Of a stretch of DNA of 64,000 bases, positions 24,060 through 37,178 are shown in pieces. This stretch comes from Liolophura sinensis. Lineage: Eukaryota; Mollusca; Polyplacophora; Chitonida; Chitonidae. A program made the translations under genes and the position numbers. How positions within the stretch are numbered: the stretch's first letter is position 1; the number at the start of each line of letters is the position of its first letter. The DNA lies in the NCBI RefSeq assembly GCF_032854445.1, contig NC_088295.1, positions 74,924,028-74,988,027 of the forward strand, given 5' to 3'. A model generated the notes under the pieces. The model was not told where the DNA came from. It searched no databases and was given only the letters and a program-made list of their open reading frames with translations.

Positions 24060-24210
24060 ATTAATGTCCTGGCTGCTTACACCTATCAGGCCTTTGATCA
24101 ATAAGGTCGCGTGTTCGAATCCAGCTCTCGCTCTTTCCAAACTTAACCGTCCGTTATAATTTCTTAAGTAGAGCGTTAAACACCTACCAGTCAGTCCATC
24201 ATTTAATCAT
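24060..24210 (+). mobile_element. SINE remnant
   Basis: A B-box-like GTGTTCGAATCCAGC is followed about 50 bases later by AAGTAGAGCGTTAAACACC and a short TCAGTC/ATTTAATC tail. This resembles the shared 3' end of the window's SINEs. Confidence 0.45.
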
Positions 24211-26555
24211 TCAATGATTTGATGCACTTGTCGCGCACCTAGTCTTTCTCGTGGATTTGATTGTACATCTAATGCTGGTCCTATCGCGCTTTGATGGGTG
24301 AAATCTGATATATCATGTGAAGGGTGTATATTTACAATAAGCTAGCCCAATCATTGCTAGGCAATACATCCTTCTGTACTGCATTTCTGGAACAACTATA
24401 TCTCGAGGAAAGTGAAAATAGCGGCTTGAGTGGCACTCGAACAAGCCAGAATAGGGACAATTGCTTCAGTGTCTGCATATGTGCTATATCTTGACATAGG
24501 CTTTAGCCATCGTATACATTTAATATTCTTGATTTCGCGGGGTTAAGTTCTATTAAAATCAATACATTTTTCACCAAAGGAAAATTGTGTGATATGAGAG
24601 TTCTTTTACGCTCGTTGTGAGGTAATTTAAAAGACATACGTTAATCTTTGACATCATATCTCACGCCTGTGTTATATTTGTTTACAGTTATGCGGCTCAA
24701 CTCAAACACTGCGAGCCGAAAACCTATATCTTTCAGTACAAAGGTTTCATAAGTTACAGTCATACTCCCTACAGCGTAAGCGTCGCTCTATGTCTTTCGC
24801 TTTTCATCACGACCACATATAGAAAAGCTTGACCTTGGGAGGCTGTGAGATGCATGCAGGCTTATTTAGACTTAGCCTCATCACCGGTGTCCTCCCGCGC
24901 AATTATTTAATCAACATTCACCAATAAAGTTGTTGTAGGTTTTGGTTAGAATCATGGTGTACATGTACATACTCTAGATAAAGGGAATACACGTGTATAA
25001 ATTATTATTAGAGACAAAGGTTGACACGGATTATTTATGTTTTCTGACATCACTTAATGCCAGTGACCCCAGTGACCTCGGTGTTGTTCAAGATTTATGT
25101 ACAAAATTTGCTGTTGGTGTATTGGCGGCAGCGATGTAAAGCGAAAGGTGGAGAGCGACGCATGCGCTGTAAGGAGTATGTTACAGAGTGCTGTTCACAT
25201 TTAAACACTTGTGGCATTAACTGTCATGTACTTGTTAATTTCAGTCTTTTGACTCCAGTCTTTAACCTCTGTGGGAGAGACAGTGGGAGAAAGAATTGCT
25301 AAGGCGGTGTGGAAAACGTGACTGTAAGCCGTCTGTTCCTGTACAGCCTTCACGTCTGTATAACGCCTCTCCTTGGTTACTTTGTGTTTGAGCGTTCTCT
25401 GTGTTTTAGCCCGAATCGTTGACCACAATTAAACGATGAACTGGCCGAACTGCTCCATAGACATGTACCGAAACGTGGAGAGATGCAACTGCTGCAGTAA
25501 TTTCAAGGGCAGTAAATACACTTTTGCCTCATTATATAATTGAAGATAAGCTATGGGTTAATTTTAGACACGCATTGCACAAAAAAAATGCTGTTTCACC
25601 TAAATTATTAGTCACATTGAGTAGGTATACGCCATCAAAATGACAGCGGAATTAATTTCCCTTGTATAAAAAGTTCAACGGAAAAAAGTTTATTTCGCAT
25701 ACACCCACGCTCCTATAATCATACTACGGAATTACCAGTATGTATATCATATATCATCGTTATGCATATATAAACCCACGCTTAACACACTTACATATAT
25801 ACATATATCTGAATTGCTAAACAACCAGAAAAACAGCTTTGTTACATATTTGTTTATCTCCTGAAACTTGGCCTTTGAATCTAGTATCGGTGTGAGAGAT
25901 CTGTACAAACCCATGCGGTGAATTGTTTATATTGTTCACCGTCTTCCTTATCTTATGTCTATTCAGGTATTTGAGGCCTTGCATAAAATGAACATACATA
26001 TATGCCCGTACAGTATACACTTGTATATGAGACGGGTTGTAAAATAAGCACGAATGCCTATACATGGTGACACCACGGCTTTGCTGGGGTTTTATTTGCG
26101 CAAGTGAAGTTGACTCAATGCTTGTTTTGTCAGAAGGTTTCGATCAGCCCATCGTACGAGAAACTCTCCCTCAGAGACACAGACGACCTTTAAATGACAC
26201 CAAAGCACACGAAAAGGGGACCTGCTAATGTTAAATAGCTACAAGAGACGTCAGCTGGATTATAGTCTGTGTCAGATTTAAGTCTCTAGTGAGAAAAGAC
26301 AAATACTTTTATATTTGAATTTGCCTGTTCTCACCATAGACTTAAACATATACTGGCATTTACTTCTTGGTTAAATAAATTGATCATATGTGTATATATG
26401 AATACATGCCATTTTGTATATAAATACACTCGCTTAAAATAAAGTATACATTAAGTTCAATGTAGATTTTATCAAGAAAATCGGAAGTCGACAGAACGGT
26501 TGTACAATGGCCCAAAGCCGTCCGGAATTAACTCAAGTGGCCCACATATAACGCC

Positions 26556-26683
26556 TATATTTAAAACGTACGGTGCTTGATTGGCCTGTGGCACTCAGGC
26601 GCACTAGCTCTCTTCATTGTTGAGCTGTGAACGTATACGTGAAGTCAGCCTGTCGCCTCCTACCACAAGCAACATCATCTTAG
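26556..26683 (+). promoter_or_regulatory. Candidate promoter and first non-coding exon of the serine protease gene
   Basis: TATATTTAAA at 26556-26565 and an inverted CCAAT (GATTGG) precede a stretch ending in TCTTAG|GTAAGC at 26683/26684, a good donor. It could splice to the exon at 29752-29932 or straight to 31002. There is no transcript evidence. Confidence 0.35.
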
Positions 26684-28150
26684 GTAAGCTTTTACCAATA
26701 TATGTCAGCTGTTTATGAATCTTCCAGTCCTTTTAATGCCTTAGATATCTGGCATGTGAGATATCTAGGAAGTTATATATATGCACTTTGTATAAGTATA
26801 TATATCTCTGTGTGACATATTCAGGTTTGGTAAAGGGTAGAGCCAGCATGCATCTGTAGTAGTAGGTTGTGGTACACGTATTTCGGGACATTTTTTGTCC
26901 TTAAAAGAAGAGGCTGTATGCATGCTGCTATTATGAATGAATTGACAACAGAAAAAATAATACAACAGATATCGCCGAAATTATGACTGGAAATTAGCAA
27001 TGGTGTATTTTAGTTTACTACATCGGGGTTGCTATATGTATAATTAATTGTCTATCAATCGATCTAGGGCACAAGGGGTGTGATGTTTGATTCTTGCCTT
27101 GAACTGGGACTTAATGCATCCCCTTGCTCTTGTTGCCGTTGAAGGCCCCTTGATGTTCTCACGTATGGCCATGTGCACAGTCTATATGGGTGGTTGGAGG
27201 CTAGCTACGTGTCGTCCATAGTTATGTAGTACACATCTGTACGCCGTGCGTGAGAAACCTCGTCAGTAACCTGCCAAAGGTCGGTTGTTTAAACCGGTCA
27301 CTCTGATCCCAATTTGTTAAACAAACGAAACAATTCAAATCAGATACTTTATGGGATACATTTCTAGGCGTGTATATCCCTTGGATCAGTAGTGAAACAT
27401 CTTCACATATATGTTTAGTAACTTTTTGCTAATTAGTCTGTCAAGCCTTATTTTACAACATCTTTGTGTCTATGCGTGAATTGTTGAAATGATGTCGTGG
27501 GTAAGGCCACGCTTCTTTTCCTGCATGCGATTCTGCTTCCTGTGGACAGTGGCTTTGTGCGCAATTCTGTTTCCATTTCTCTGCTCCGTAGACCATGGCT
27601 ATGGATATAAATAGAATCGGTGAGTTTTCACAAGGTGTAGGACTTATGGCGGACAGCACTATAGTTAATTACGTTCTGGGTGAATCCACGCACAAGGAAC
27701 TATGCGCATGAACTCAACCGTGACCGCAGATGAGCTAGTGGAAGCATAATGTGGTTATGATTCACCATCACATTTACAAGAAAAGACTGGCTTTTTGACA
27801 GCTGTAACATCTTCTTTCTAATCGCTTGTGTGGTTTGGGGACAATTCCTGATAAATGAGATATATAAAGTATGATCTCACTCGGCCTGTGACTCAGACAG
27901 CCCCTATATAGTGCACGATTGACCTGGTATTGTCGATTGGCCCCATTCAGCGTCCATATGAACATAGGTAGATGGCCATAGCGGTCTAGAGCTTACAATC
28001 CAGCCACCAAAGGTCGAGGTAAGTCAGTACGTATAGTTCTATTTAGACCTCATCTATAGGGCACATAGACAGCTTAGGGTTAGGGTGATGATTTAATTGT
28101 CAACAGAAACATGTGGGAAATGGCCTGTTTTTGGTACCTGTAACATGGTA

Positions 28151-28380
28151 CTGTAGTTTATCGTCAACTACCACAAACAATGCGGCGGTATACTATCATC
28201 AGCTTACATGAGTATAGGTAAAGAATGATAATGGCTTATATAAATGTATAAATATATGTAAGTAGCTGTAGATTATCGTCAACTACCATAAACAATGCGG
28301 CGGCATATTATCATCAGCTTACATGAGTATAGGTAAAGAATGATAATGGCTTATATAAATGTATAAATATATGTAAGTAG
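28151..28380. repeat. Tandem duplication of a 115-bp unit
   Basis: Units 28151-28265 and 28266-28380 differ at only a handful of positions. Both contain CGTCAACTACC, ATGCGGCGG and GAATGATAATGGCTTATATA. It is non-coding and upstream of the protease. Confidence 0.9.
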
Positions 28381-29751
28381 CCCAGTTTGTGCACTTAACA
28401 TGTTTCACGGACTTTCCACACTCCACGTATACATGCTGTTCAAACTGGCATAAAACATTTCTGGCATCAATATATTCCCATGCATAAACGCATTCCATAT
28501 CGGATTTTTCCGACACCCTTATCGCAAAGGTGATAATTTAATTCGACAGGTTAATTAATTGTAATTACGAGAAAATATATGCACGGGATGTCCATATCGT
28601 GCTTCGCTGGAAACAGTATACCTTGTGTGGTAAATAGACTTCGCCGTGTGAAAACGCGTTAAATTACTTATATACGATCGTCAAATCTCGTGTGGTTGCA
28701 TCTTGCCTTTGTATAGACAAATGTATCTTTAAAATAACAAAGACGTGCTCATCATGAATACAAGTTCACTGAAGCTTTTCACGAAAAAGATTTTTGTCAC
28801 TTACGGAGAACATTCAGAAAAGTATGAGACGAACGTTCTCGTACAACTGGCCATACTGTTTAATAGGCCCCTGGTACATATGAGTACGATAATGGATATC
28901 TACTAAGTGAAATAAATATATGGTTTTCGGATGGTTGAAATAAGGTCCATTATACATGTAAGTGTAATGCATGTCGTGAATTACGCAAAAAAGAAAAAAG
29001 AAAGGTTACAAATAAGAGTGATAAAGAACAGAGATGATTGTAATACACATTGCAAAGAAGTGCAACAGATATACTGGTATTACTGATGAATGTAATAGAG
29101 GTTACGGATGAGTATAGTGGGAATTTCTGATGACTGTAATAAAGATTACAGATTAGTGCAATATATACATGCCAGGTGGATGTGAAAAAGAGTTTCAGTT
29201 GAATGTTAAACAAATTACGGATAATGAAATTCAGTGTAAAGCAGCGTCAAGGCCCATTCAGTGTTCAGCAAGGTGAAGGTCGGATTTACGAAAGCCATTC
29301 TCGCGTCCAGTTGAAATTTATGGCAAAATAACGGGTAATGCGAGAAGTCTTGTGTGGTGGTTTACGAACACAAAATGCATAATCAGCATAATACAAATTA
29401 TATAATAGCCTTATTTTCTAACAGGCAAGTAAAATAACACATAATAATATAAAATCATATATAGAATTAGGGGACTATACTGTTACACTCTATAACCGAG
29501 AAAACACCTTCTTTATATAATAAATGTAACACGCGTGGTGGCGTCGTAAGTAAGGCCTTCCGATGTCGTGGATTTCAATAATAACCGGCAATTGAGAGAG
29601 GGCATTCAACACCATGCAGATATTAATATCTTCTTCTTCTTGTTAAACCTGTGTCATTTACATAGCCCTATATACCTGTCACGATATCAATTCATAACTT
29701 GAAATGTAGTTCTGGTATTAAATATTATGAGTGATGTTTTTCTGTGTGTAG

Positions 29752-29932
29752 AGGGTTACCGACGGATATCGCTGGAGCTCCATGAAGACGCGCACATTGT
29801 CCGAGAAGTGGTAATCCCACACAAAGGGCCCCCGTGCTCCCACGGCCTGACTCACCCACCCGAGTTAAACTCTCTCTCCCTCACCGCTGAGTCCTCATAG
29901 AAGAACCTGACACAGACGCCTCAGCAGGTTTG
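29752..29932 (+). other. Candidate internal 5' untranslated exon of the serine protease gene
   Basis: It is bounded by TTTTCTGTGTGTAG and TTTG|GTAAGTCAG, is GC-richer than its surroundings and has no long open frame. The next acceptor on this strand (TCATCTCACAG before 31002) opens the exon with the initiator ATG. Confidence 0.4.
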
Positions 29933-31040
29933 GTAAGTCAGCTTGCTGTCAGATATTCAGGGGCTATTTTTCAGTTATATTCTTTACTCATCTCCCTCGC
30001 ATGTTGCTGTGGTTACTTCATGTTGTCTCCTATTGTAATGTAAAGATTAGCTTATCTCAGCACTGTCCGGCAATTACTCAGAGTAGCTATCATTTATACT
30101 CTTGCCTTTTGTGACAAAATGGTTGATATTTTCATTTAAAGGCTATGGGTAGGCATTTAGATTGAAAGCATATTTGTTCGATTTTCAATGAACAGATATC
30201 GTTGCAAAGATTCCCTGACCTTAATTCCTCAATACATGGTTGTACTGTAAGACAACCGTTAGCCTACAACCCTCTGAAATTTAATTGATCTGCCTTGCGC
30301 CCAACTCTTGTATGTGTTTTAAACTTTAAGACATTTTTGAGATTTGAGAGTTCGAGTCCGGCTCATGCATGGATCATTTTTCACCGCGGTCCTTTTTCCA
30401 ATAACATAGGCTACCCACTTCTAGGTTGAATTTTTGAATTCCTTTCAGATTAGTAGATCAGTGGATCGTTAAGTGTTCCTTCCTACATAAAATTTTTACA
30501 TGGTAATCCAATCCTATATAAAATATTATCTGGAGGTCAATTACACCAACAGATTTACTGCTTAGCAAGTTGGTTCCCAGGTCCAGAATGATTGGCCTAT
30601 GACGAGAACTAAACATGTATAAAATAAATCCCATTACACCCGCGTCCAACTTCGCGGAAATCGCCACGCTCTAGATACCAATGTTCAACATGTTGACCTC
30701 ATTTTTAATAAAATGCGGAATATTGAGGAAGTCACCAGACCGGCTAGCCTATATACCTGTATGACGCGTGTTTGCGCAGTAAAAAGCTATACAAATACAT
30801 CTACTTGTACAACTGAGTTTTATGCCGATGGAAATTTTCTGATCCACACTCTGTGACGGTGCAAAATTCAATTTATGAGTCAAGAATTAGTCCAAATGTT
30901 GTTGTCATAATATTTAATAAACAATGAGTATGCATTCTGGATTTTGTTCCTGATGATACAAAGATTATAATGTGTGCAAACAAATATTTTTCATCTCACA
31001 GTTGTTATTGGGTGCCTGGTACTTAGCATCTAAATAAGCC

Positions 31041-34000
31041 ATGAGAATCTCCCAGGGATACATCTGGGTGACTATTCCCTTATTATTGCTACTGACGAGC
31101 GCTCATGCTGAACAGTCAGACCTTGATGAAGGTAAGGAGATTTTACATTACATCGAATTGTTCAGTTCTGATGATGTTGCAGTAACCCATAAAAGACTTA
31201 ACATATTAAAACTATCATCAGACATAGAGCTATATACTAATAAGTTTGTAGCACAATGTAGATTTATTTGTTTATGGTAAGCGTTTAACATCGCGCTCAA
31301 GAATTTTTCACTTATATGACGGTGGTCAAGTTTTTTTGATGGGGGAATCCGGAATGCTCTGAGCAATCGATGCATGTGCTGATCTTACCCGGGTACATGA
31401 CAAACCTCCTGACTTGACCCCGCAGCCAAAATAGTGAGAGAGAGTTGGATTCGATCTCACGGCCTGATTGGTCAAAGCCTTGATAGTCGCACTAGATAAA
31501 AGAACGGTGGAAATCCATCGTGCAACAAAGAGGCACGTCACTGGTAGATGTAGGCTACATGCATTCTGAGGACTTTTTCGTCGTCCGATGACTGAAAAAG
31601 TACGGCGTTAAACCCTAAGTACTCATTCATTCAAAGTTTACACCTGAAAATGATTGAAAAAAACTTAGCTGAAAATGCATGAGAACCGGTCTAATGTATG
31701 TAATGTTATTTATAATGATTGAAATGGGTGAAATGTACACACATGTTTTAGTGTAAAATGTCGAATGTCATGTTTAGGTAAACCTTTAGAGTCGCAGTTT
31801 ACCTTTGAATCATTTCCTCATTTCTCACTTAACACTTTTAACCACACTGATTTCTTGTTATTGGAAGTTTGTGATGAGGATATCGTCACAGGTAAACCTG
31901 TGTAAATCTCTCTGTAGATGCGGATGTGGTTTTATCTCGAGTAAGACGAGTGATTGGCGGGAAGAGCATCGCAGAAGGCCATTCGCCGTGGCTCGTTTCT
32001 CTCCAAGGAAAAATTGTCACCAAGAAATTATTCGGATTTATACCAATCGCCTACAAAAAACTTTACTGCGGGGGTTCGGTGCTTAGCGACCGATGGATCT
32101 TAACGGCTGCCCACTGCTTCAAAGACAAGACGTAAGTAACCTCGGAATATCTGTCAGAGTGTAACATTTGAAATGGTAAAGAGTATTAAATGTTATGTGT
32201 ATATGGATGATCAGGAATCTCTTAGGCCTGCCTTCTAAATACCATTGTGCGACCTTCCCTTGGCAACCACATTGGATAGATTGATTGATTGATTGTTTAA
32301 GGGAATACTCCAGACATTTTCACTTATATAGCGTTGATCAGTTTCATTGGCAGAAGAAACTGGAGTGTCCAGTGGACTTTTGCAAGTTATTGACGAACTT
32401 TCGCACGTGTGGCACACAGATTTACACGCCATGTTGTTGGTAGACAAGTCGTCTCCAACAAACGTAAGAGTTCACAAACTGCCCGCAGCCGTATGTCAAA
32501 TATGGCCGACGCAGTGTTTCTCTTCTAATGTGACGACATATATAGGCGGTACCCCAGCATGAGTGCTACTTTACCAGTTTGTCCAAGAAACGTCATCGCA
32601 GGTTTGATAGAATTTAAGTGTTGCAATACACTCGAAAGTGCTATGTATTTAAACGGTAAAAAAGTTGCTGAAGTAAAACAACAAGTAAGATATGAAACTG
32701 CTTTATAGCCGCATTGAAATACAGATATATGAGACAGTATCATCCGCCATTTGGAATTTGTTGTGCTTTTTTTATTTCACCAATAAAAGAATTATTTTTT
32801 CTAATATCATGAAAAGTATGCAACCAGCTTTGATGAGAGTGATAAGCCTACAAATGAACCTTTGTATATTTCAGCTATGCAGATGCCCTTAAACCTGGTT
32901 CATGGCACGCTTACCTCGCAACAGTGGACTTGAAAGTAAAGAGTTACTTCCCTTTATTGGTGGCGGTTTTTACTGATTTTTTGTCTGAGTGCAAAATTTA
33001 CTATGAGACATAACACCATTCATTATCAAGCCCAACCCGTATTTCTGTGTGAATTTAATATGTGGAGAATTGGAGAATTGCATTCTTAATTTCATCACTG
33101 GGTTACCATGAATCATTCACGATATGCGTGATAACCTATACATCAGGTTTTTCTGACCTTTGTTCAACAGAACCCACTTAGTATTATATTCACGGATACT
33201 AAATCAAGGGTTCTTAAGTATTTGATATAGACATTCTATGCTCACGCTTTTCTTTATCACTTTGTCATTTTACCGAGTACTTTTCAATCTGTCAAGTCAG
33301 TTAGCTGCACCAGCCCATGGACTGCTGAGTTCTGAGCGCTCAGTTATATCTCATTTCATCCTAGAAGCTTGTCTTGTTACAGTAACAAAACGTTATCTGT
33401 ATGATTTTCACAGCTAGGATTTTGGGACCGAATAAGGCACGCTTTCGGGAAGTTATTCGGACGAACCGACTGGCTGGAGTGGGAGAGACATTTGGATCGG
33501 GTTGTCATTCATCCAAATTACAATCCATCAAGTAAGGGTTAATTACACTGCCCACCTGTATTTGTCATATTTTAAGGTCCCCGCTCCACAAATCCACTCA
33601 AGGATAAGTTTATGCGTGGAATATGTGTCTCCATGTTAGCTTTCTCACCGGTGGAACGTATGGACTCCACCGGCAACCCGAGGATGGTCATGAGTTTCCT
33701 CCCGGACCTGACCTTTTTCCGCTCATTATAATGATGGCGACCGTCGTATAAGTGAAATATTGTATAAGTACGGCGCAAAACACCAATGAAATAATACAAT
33801 GAAATATTGGAACTTGGCCCTGCGTGTGTTGTATAAATCGGTAAGCCCCTATTGATCTATACTTACAAGTGACTTTGTCTTATGCCAGCATTCAAGTTAA
33901 GGCAGTACACATAAGCCTAGACCTGACATACGTTGTTCATTTTTCGAATTCGACAGTAGCAGATAGTAAATAGGTTGACCACGCTGGAACTCTTAGGGAG

Positions 34001-35746
34001 ACAATTAGTGGTCGTATCTTACATTTAGTTGAACATTGGAGGGCTCTTAACTTTTCGTTGACAGCATGTTACTATACTGTATTTATTTCATTGATATTTA
34101 ATGATATATCATATTTCGTATTGCAGATAGATGGGAAAATGATATTGCCCTTGTCCGTTTGAGAGACTCGGTCCCTTCCGGTTCAACATTTGCTCAGATT
34201 CGGAGAATACAGCTTCCCGAGGAGAACGATATGAGCTTCCCTGCAACGGGAGATAACTGTGTTGCGACAGGCTGGGGATGTACTCGTGACGGTGAGGACT
34301 TTTGTATAATGACCATGTGACCAACGTGTTGAACTTATATGTGCATTTTCCCAGCTGCGTGGGTTCTTTCCTTAAGTCGTAGGTATTACATTTCCATTTA
34401 GTTCAAACATGTTTTACAGTTCTTTTACGGATTATCTAAGCAACTGAAACACGGACATGTATAGACCATTTCCAGTTTCCACACAAGTGCAAATTGCAAA
34501 ACAAGCAATTTCAGAGTCTTCATTTGATGCTAAAAGCTTGATGGCTCAGTTGTATGAAACATTGCTTACGTTAGTAGCTGCTTTTTGGAAAGAAAAAGAA
34601 ATCATACACTATCTACGGATGGCACAGATGATGTACAAGTATAGCACCGTGCAGGTTAGTTGGTCATAATATGTGGTATGATGGTTGCTTGGTCACAAAA
34701 TCCACTGCCGTCTCACCAATTTCCTCTTGCTGAAACCTTCAATTTCAGCTATTGTTTTCAATCAACACCACCATATACAAACTATCTTCACATTGGAAGA
34801 TATTGTTTTCCCGCTACATGAAGAACCTAGCAATACCTTAAATATTCCAGCTGGAGCCTTTACATACAGGGGTTGCATGACCTACTTCTGGCAGCCATAT
34901 TGGAGTAGTGTGCCATTTCCATCTCGTGTAAACAGGACTATGTTTATGGCTGACTAGATGATGTCACGAGCAACCTCGCTGTGTTTTTGTTCATTTGCTT
35001 TTTACTTTATAAGAAGTCTATTGTTTGTTTTGTCAGGCGGAGGCGTGAGTAAGACGGCAATGTCAGTAAATCTCCCCATCCAGTCCCCGTCCAGCTGTAG
35101 CTGGCGATACGGCGTCAATATGGCCACCCGTTTGTGCGTGGGTACCGAAGGCAAGGGTATATGTCAGGTATGTGCTGTGTAAATCCTTATGTACTCTGTT
35201 GGTGTTATACCCCATGCTCAAGAAGTTTCAACTTGTATGACCCCTGAAGGAAGCCAAGGAGAACCTCAGGGGAGACCACCGCACTTCACCAGGTTCCTGA
35301 GAAACCTCCCCACTTAAGCCGGGAATCAGGCGAAACCCGAGGAGCTATCAGTGGAGTCTGTGACTACTGTAGTCAATTGTAGAAGACCTTTATTCCCTCC
35401 GCTGGCGCGAGGGGGACTTCAGACGATTAGAGCACCACAGGCATGTAGTAAAATGCTGTGTATTCATCTAAGATGGTTTTCTGTTTACATGTCTGCTAAA
35501 ACGCGCATGTATAAAGTGTAAAATAGTGAATGGAAATATCTGGACGTTTGGAAAATAATGATTTTTCTCATTTCTTATTTTCAGGGTGATAGTGGTGGTC
35601 CCTTAGCTTGTCGTATGAACGGGAAATGGGTTCAGACAGGAATTGCTTCGTTTATTCATGGTCGCCAGCCTGACAAGTACCCAAGCGTCTTCACCCGGGT
35701 GTCAAAATACACAAGCTGGATCAAACGAAACACGGGCCTCAGGTGA
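31041..35746 (+). CDS. Secreted S1-family (chymotrypsin-fold) serine protease, seven coding exons
   Basis: Coding exons are 31041-31131, 31918-32131, 32875-32935, 33414-33531, 34127-34291, 35037-35167 and 35585-35746. All have GT-AG borders and compatible phases, giving 313 residues. A signal peptide (about 1-23, hydrophobic [12 protein letters not shown]) is followed by a short propeptide ending RVRR, then the new N-terminus VIGG at 42. The catalytic triad is visible: H96 in LTAAHC, D167 in NDIALV, S263 in GDSGGP. The residue equivalent to chymotrypsin 189 is Gly257 (GKGICQGDSGG), not the Asp of trypsins, and the 214-216 stretch is SFI rather than SWG, so trypsin-like Arg/Lys cleavage is unlikely. 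The usual Cys220 partner of Cys191 is not seen. There are extra loop residues at about 61-79 and 124-145. Related digestive, immune or developmental proteases cannot be told apart from sequence. Confidence 0.92.
31280..31632. mobile_element. Composite of two SINE remnants
   Basis: It lies in the first coding intron of the protease. The first part reads inverted (TCAAGAATTTTTCACTTATA up to a B-box-like GGATTCGATCTC). The second is a direct family B tail (AAAAGAACGGTGGAAATCCA up to TACGGCGTTAAACCC and a TCATTCATTC tail). Confidence 0.6.
32275..32480 (-). mobile_element. SINE-like remnant
   Basis: Starting from GATTGATTGATTGTTTAAG, it runs through CATTTTCACTTATATAGCG to GTTATTGACGAACTTTCGCA. 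The latter block recurs at 36500-36535 and 44870-44905, suggesting a further family. It is intronic in the protease gene. Confidence 0.45.
33571..33805 (+). mobile_element. SINE family A copy, diverged, sense orientation
   Basis: It contains CAACCCGAGGATGGTCATGA, GGCGACCGTCGTATAAGTGA and the 3' end AAGTACGGCGCAAAACACCA with an AT-rich tail. It is intronic in the protease gene. Confidence 0.7.
35190..35370 (-). mobile_element. Old SINE remnant
   Basis: TGCTCAAGAAGTTTCAACTTGTATGA and later pieces resemble the inverted 3' end and core of the window's SINEs, strongly diverged. It lies in the last protease intron. Confidence 0.35.
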
Positions 35747-35994
35747 CGTGGGACATTCCGGGGTCTTGGCTCATTTCATTCATTTTACATAAATACAAAT
35801 TTATTGTCTTTATTTGTTCATGACTATATTTTAAGTTTTGTCCCACCGTATGATTTAAAATATTTTTTCACATAATTTTTGAAAGTTTTAAAGCGTGTGT
35901 TTTTTTTATAAATCTTTTATGCTTGGATTGTTTAAAATAATTTCTCAATTATTAATTCACATTTCGATGGTATGCTTGAAAATTATTTGTTTAT

Positions 35995-36255
35995 TTGATT
36001 GGTGTTTTACGCCGTACTCAAGAATGTTTCACTTAGACGACAAAGGCCAGCATTATGGTGGGAGGAAACCGGGCGAACCCGTGGAAAACGCACTACTATC
36101 CGCAGGGTGCTGACAGACCTTCCCACGTACAGTTGCTTGAAAAACATCACACTCAACAAAAACCCAATGAGAGATTGTGTAGTCCTGCGGATGAGCTCTA
36201 GGCAATGACGGCCCCTTGACCAGTGAGGTTGGGTCTTCGAATCCAATCTGTCCAA
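35995..36255 (-). mobile_element. SINE family A copy with partial tRNA-like head
   Basis: TTGATTGGTGTTTTACGCCG, then GGTGGGAGGAAACCGGGC and CCTTCCCACGTACAG, ending in a head-like stretch (CCCCTTGACCAGTGAGG, inverted). It lies about 250 bases 3' of the protease stop codon. Confidence 0.8.
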
Positions 36256-36399
36256 CTGTTTTGTCACCAAAACTGTGCAGAATAATGTGACCAGGATACG
36301 TGTATCACACGGATAGCCCGATCTCCATGTGGCGTATACACAGCAGAATGTGGGAGCAAGTCACAGCAGATTGACTGGTACATACTGTTACATTCATTA

Positions 36400-36830
36400 C
36401 TGATTGATTGATTTTTGTTAAACGCTTCACTTGTCCTACTTATATACTATAGTGGTCAATTGTATGAGTGAAGAAAACAGGTATGCCTGAAATAAACATT
36501 GGACCTTCGGCAAGTTACTGACGATCTTTTTCACCTGTGAAGTCATACTGGATGACAAATGATCTTTAACCAAAGTGTTACGTTTCATACACGACCAAGA
36601 AAATATTAGCGTCCACCATTTTTTCTCTCACTAATTGAGGTTTAATGCCGTACTCTAGAATACTGTATTTCACTCATACGAAGACAGACATGCATGTTAC
36701 ATTAAAACCGGTCATGGTCTGTTGCCACCCACCGCACCTTACAAGAATCCTGGTAAATCTGCTCACTTAAAGCCGCAACCAAGCATTAGAGCTGGCAGCC
36801 TGATTGGTCAAGGGTCTGTTGGCCTCAGTT
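36400..36830 (-). mobile_element. Two adjacent SINE remnants
   Basis: At 36404-36560, TGATTGATTGATTTTTGTT and GGCAAGTTACTGACGATC; at 36635-36830, GGTTTAATGCCGTACTC and a B-box-like end. Both are diverged and inverted. Confidence 0.4.
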
Positions 36831-36927
36831 AAGAATTAAGTGAGATATATGCTATATGCTATCGACGTTAGCAGGAAACAACAGACTATATTGTACATAC
36901 AGGCCTAATGTAATGTAAGAACGAAGG

Positions 36928-36933
36928 TTTATT
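36928..36933 (-). terminator. Poly(A) signal of thyropin-like gene 1
   Basis: AATAAA on the minus strand, about 250 bases beyond the stop codon. The surrounding 3' UTR is clearly similar to that of the paralogue, which has its AATAAA at 43045-43050. Confidence 0.6.
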
Positions 36934-37178
36934 TTGAGAATGGAAATACATTAAACAGAAAAAATGACAGTAAATTATAAAATCAGAGCAAATTGTGTAA
37001 TGATGGATTAAGTATGGGTTAAGGAAACGATCAGTTGTTCCCGAGAGAGAAAAGGGTGTAACACATCGAATATTTACACAAGCTGGAATTGTGGTGCTGG
37101 GATAAGGAGATATCCAAAGCTCAGTCCGCGAACACTGTCGTAATTTTCATTGTTCAAGGCGGTGTGTGATAACACGCG

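Larger units (their letters stand above)
17250..26550. other. Gene-poor intergenic region
   Basis: I see no convincing intact coding exon here. It holds a decayed NHR domain (19295-19620), SINE-derived fragments (23030-23330 and 24060-24210), a small TA-rich microsatellite at about 18820-18836 and otherwise unremarkable AT-rich sequence. Open frames of up to 124 codons lack domain features and biased codon use. Confidence 0.6.

Noticed and set aside
25057-25302. 81-codon frame and its antisense partner at 25201-25428
   Set aside because: No domain, no splice signals in agreement, and stops in adjacent frames; treated as chance.
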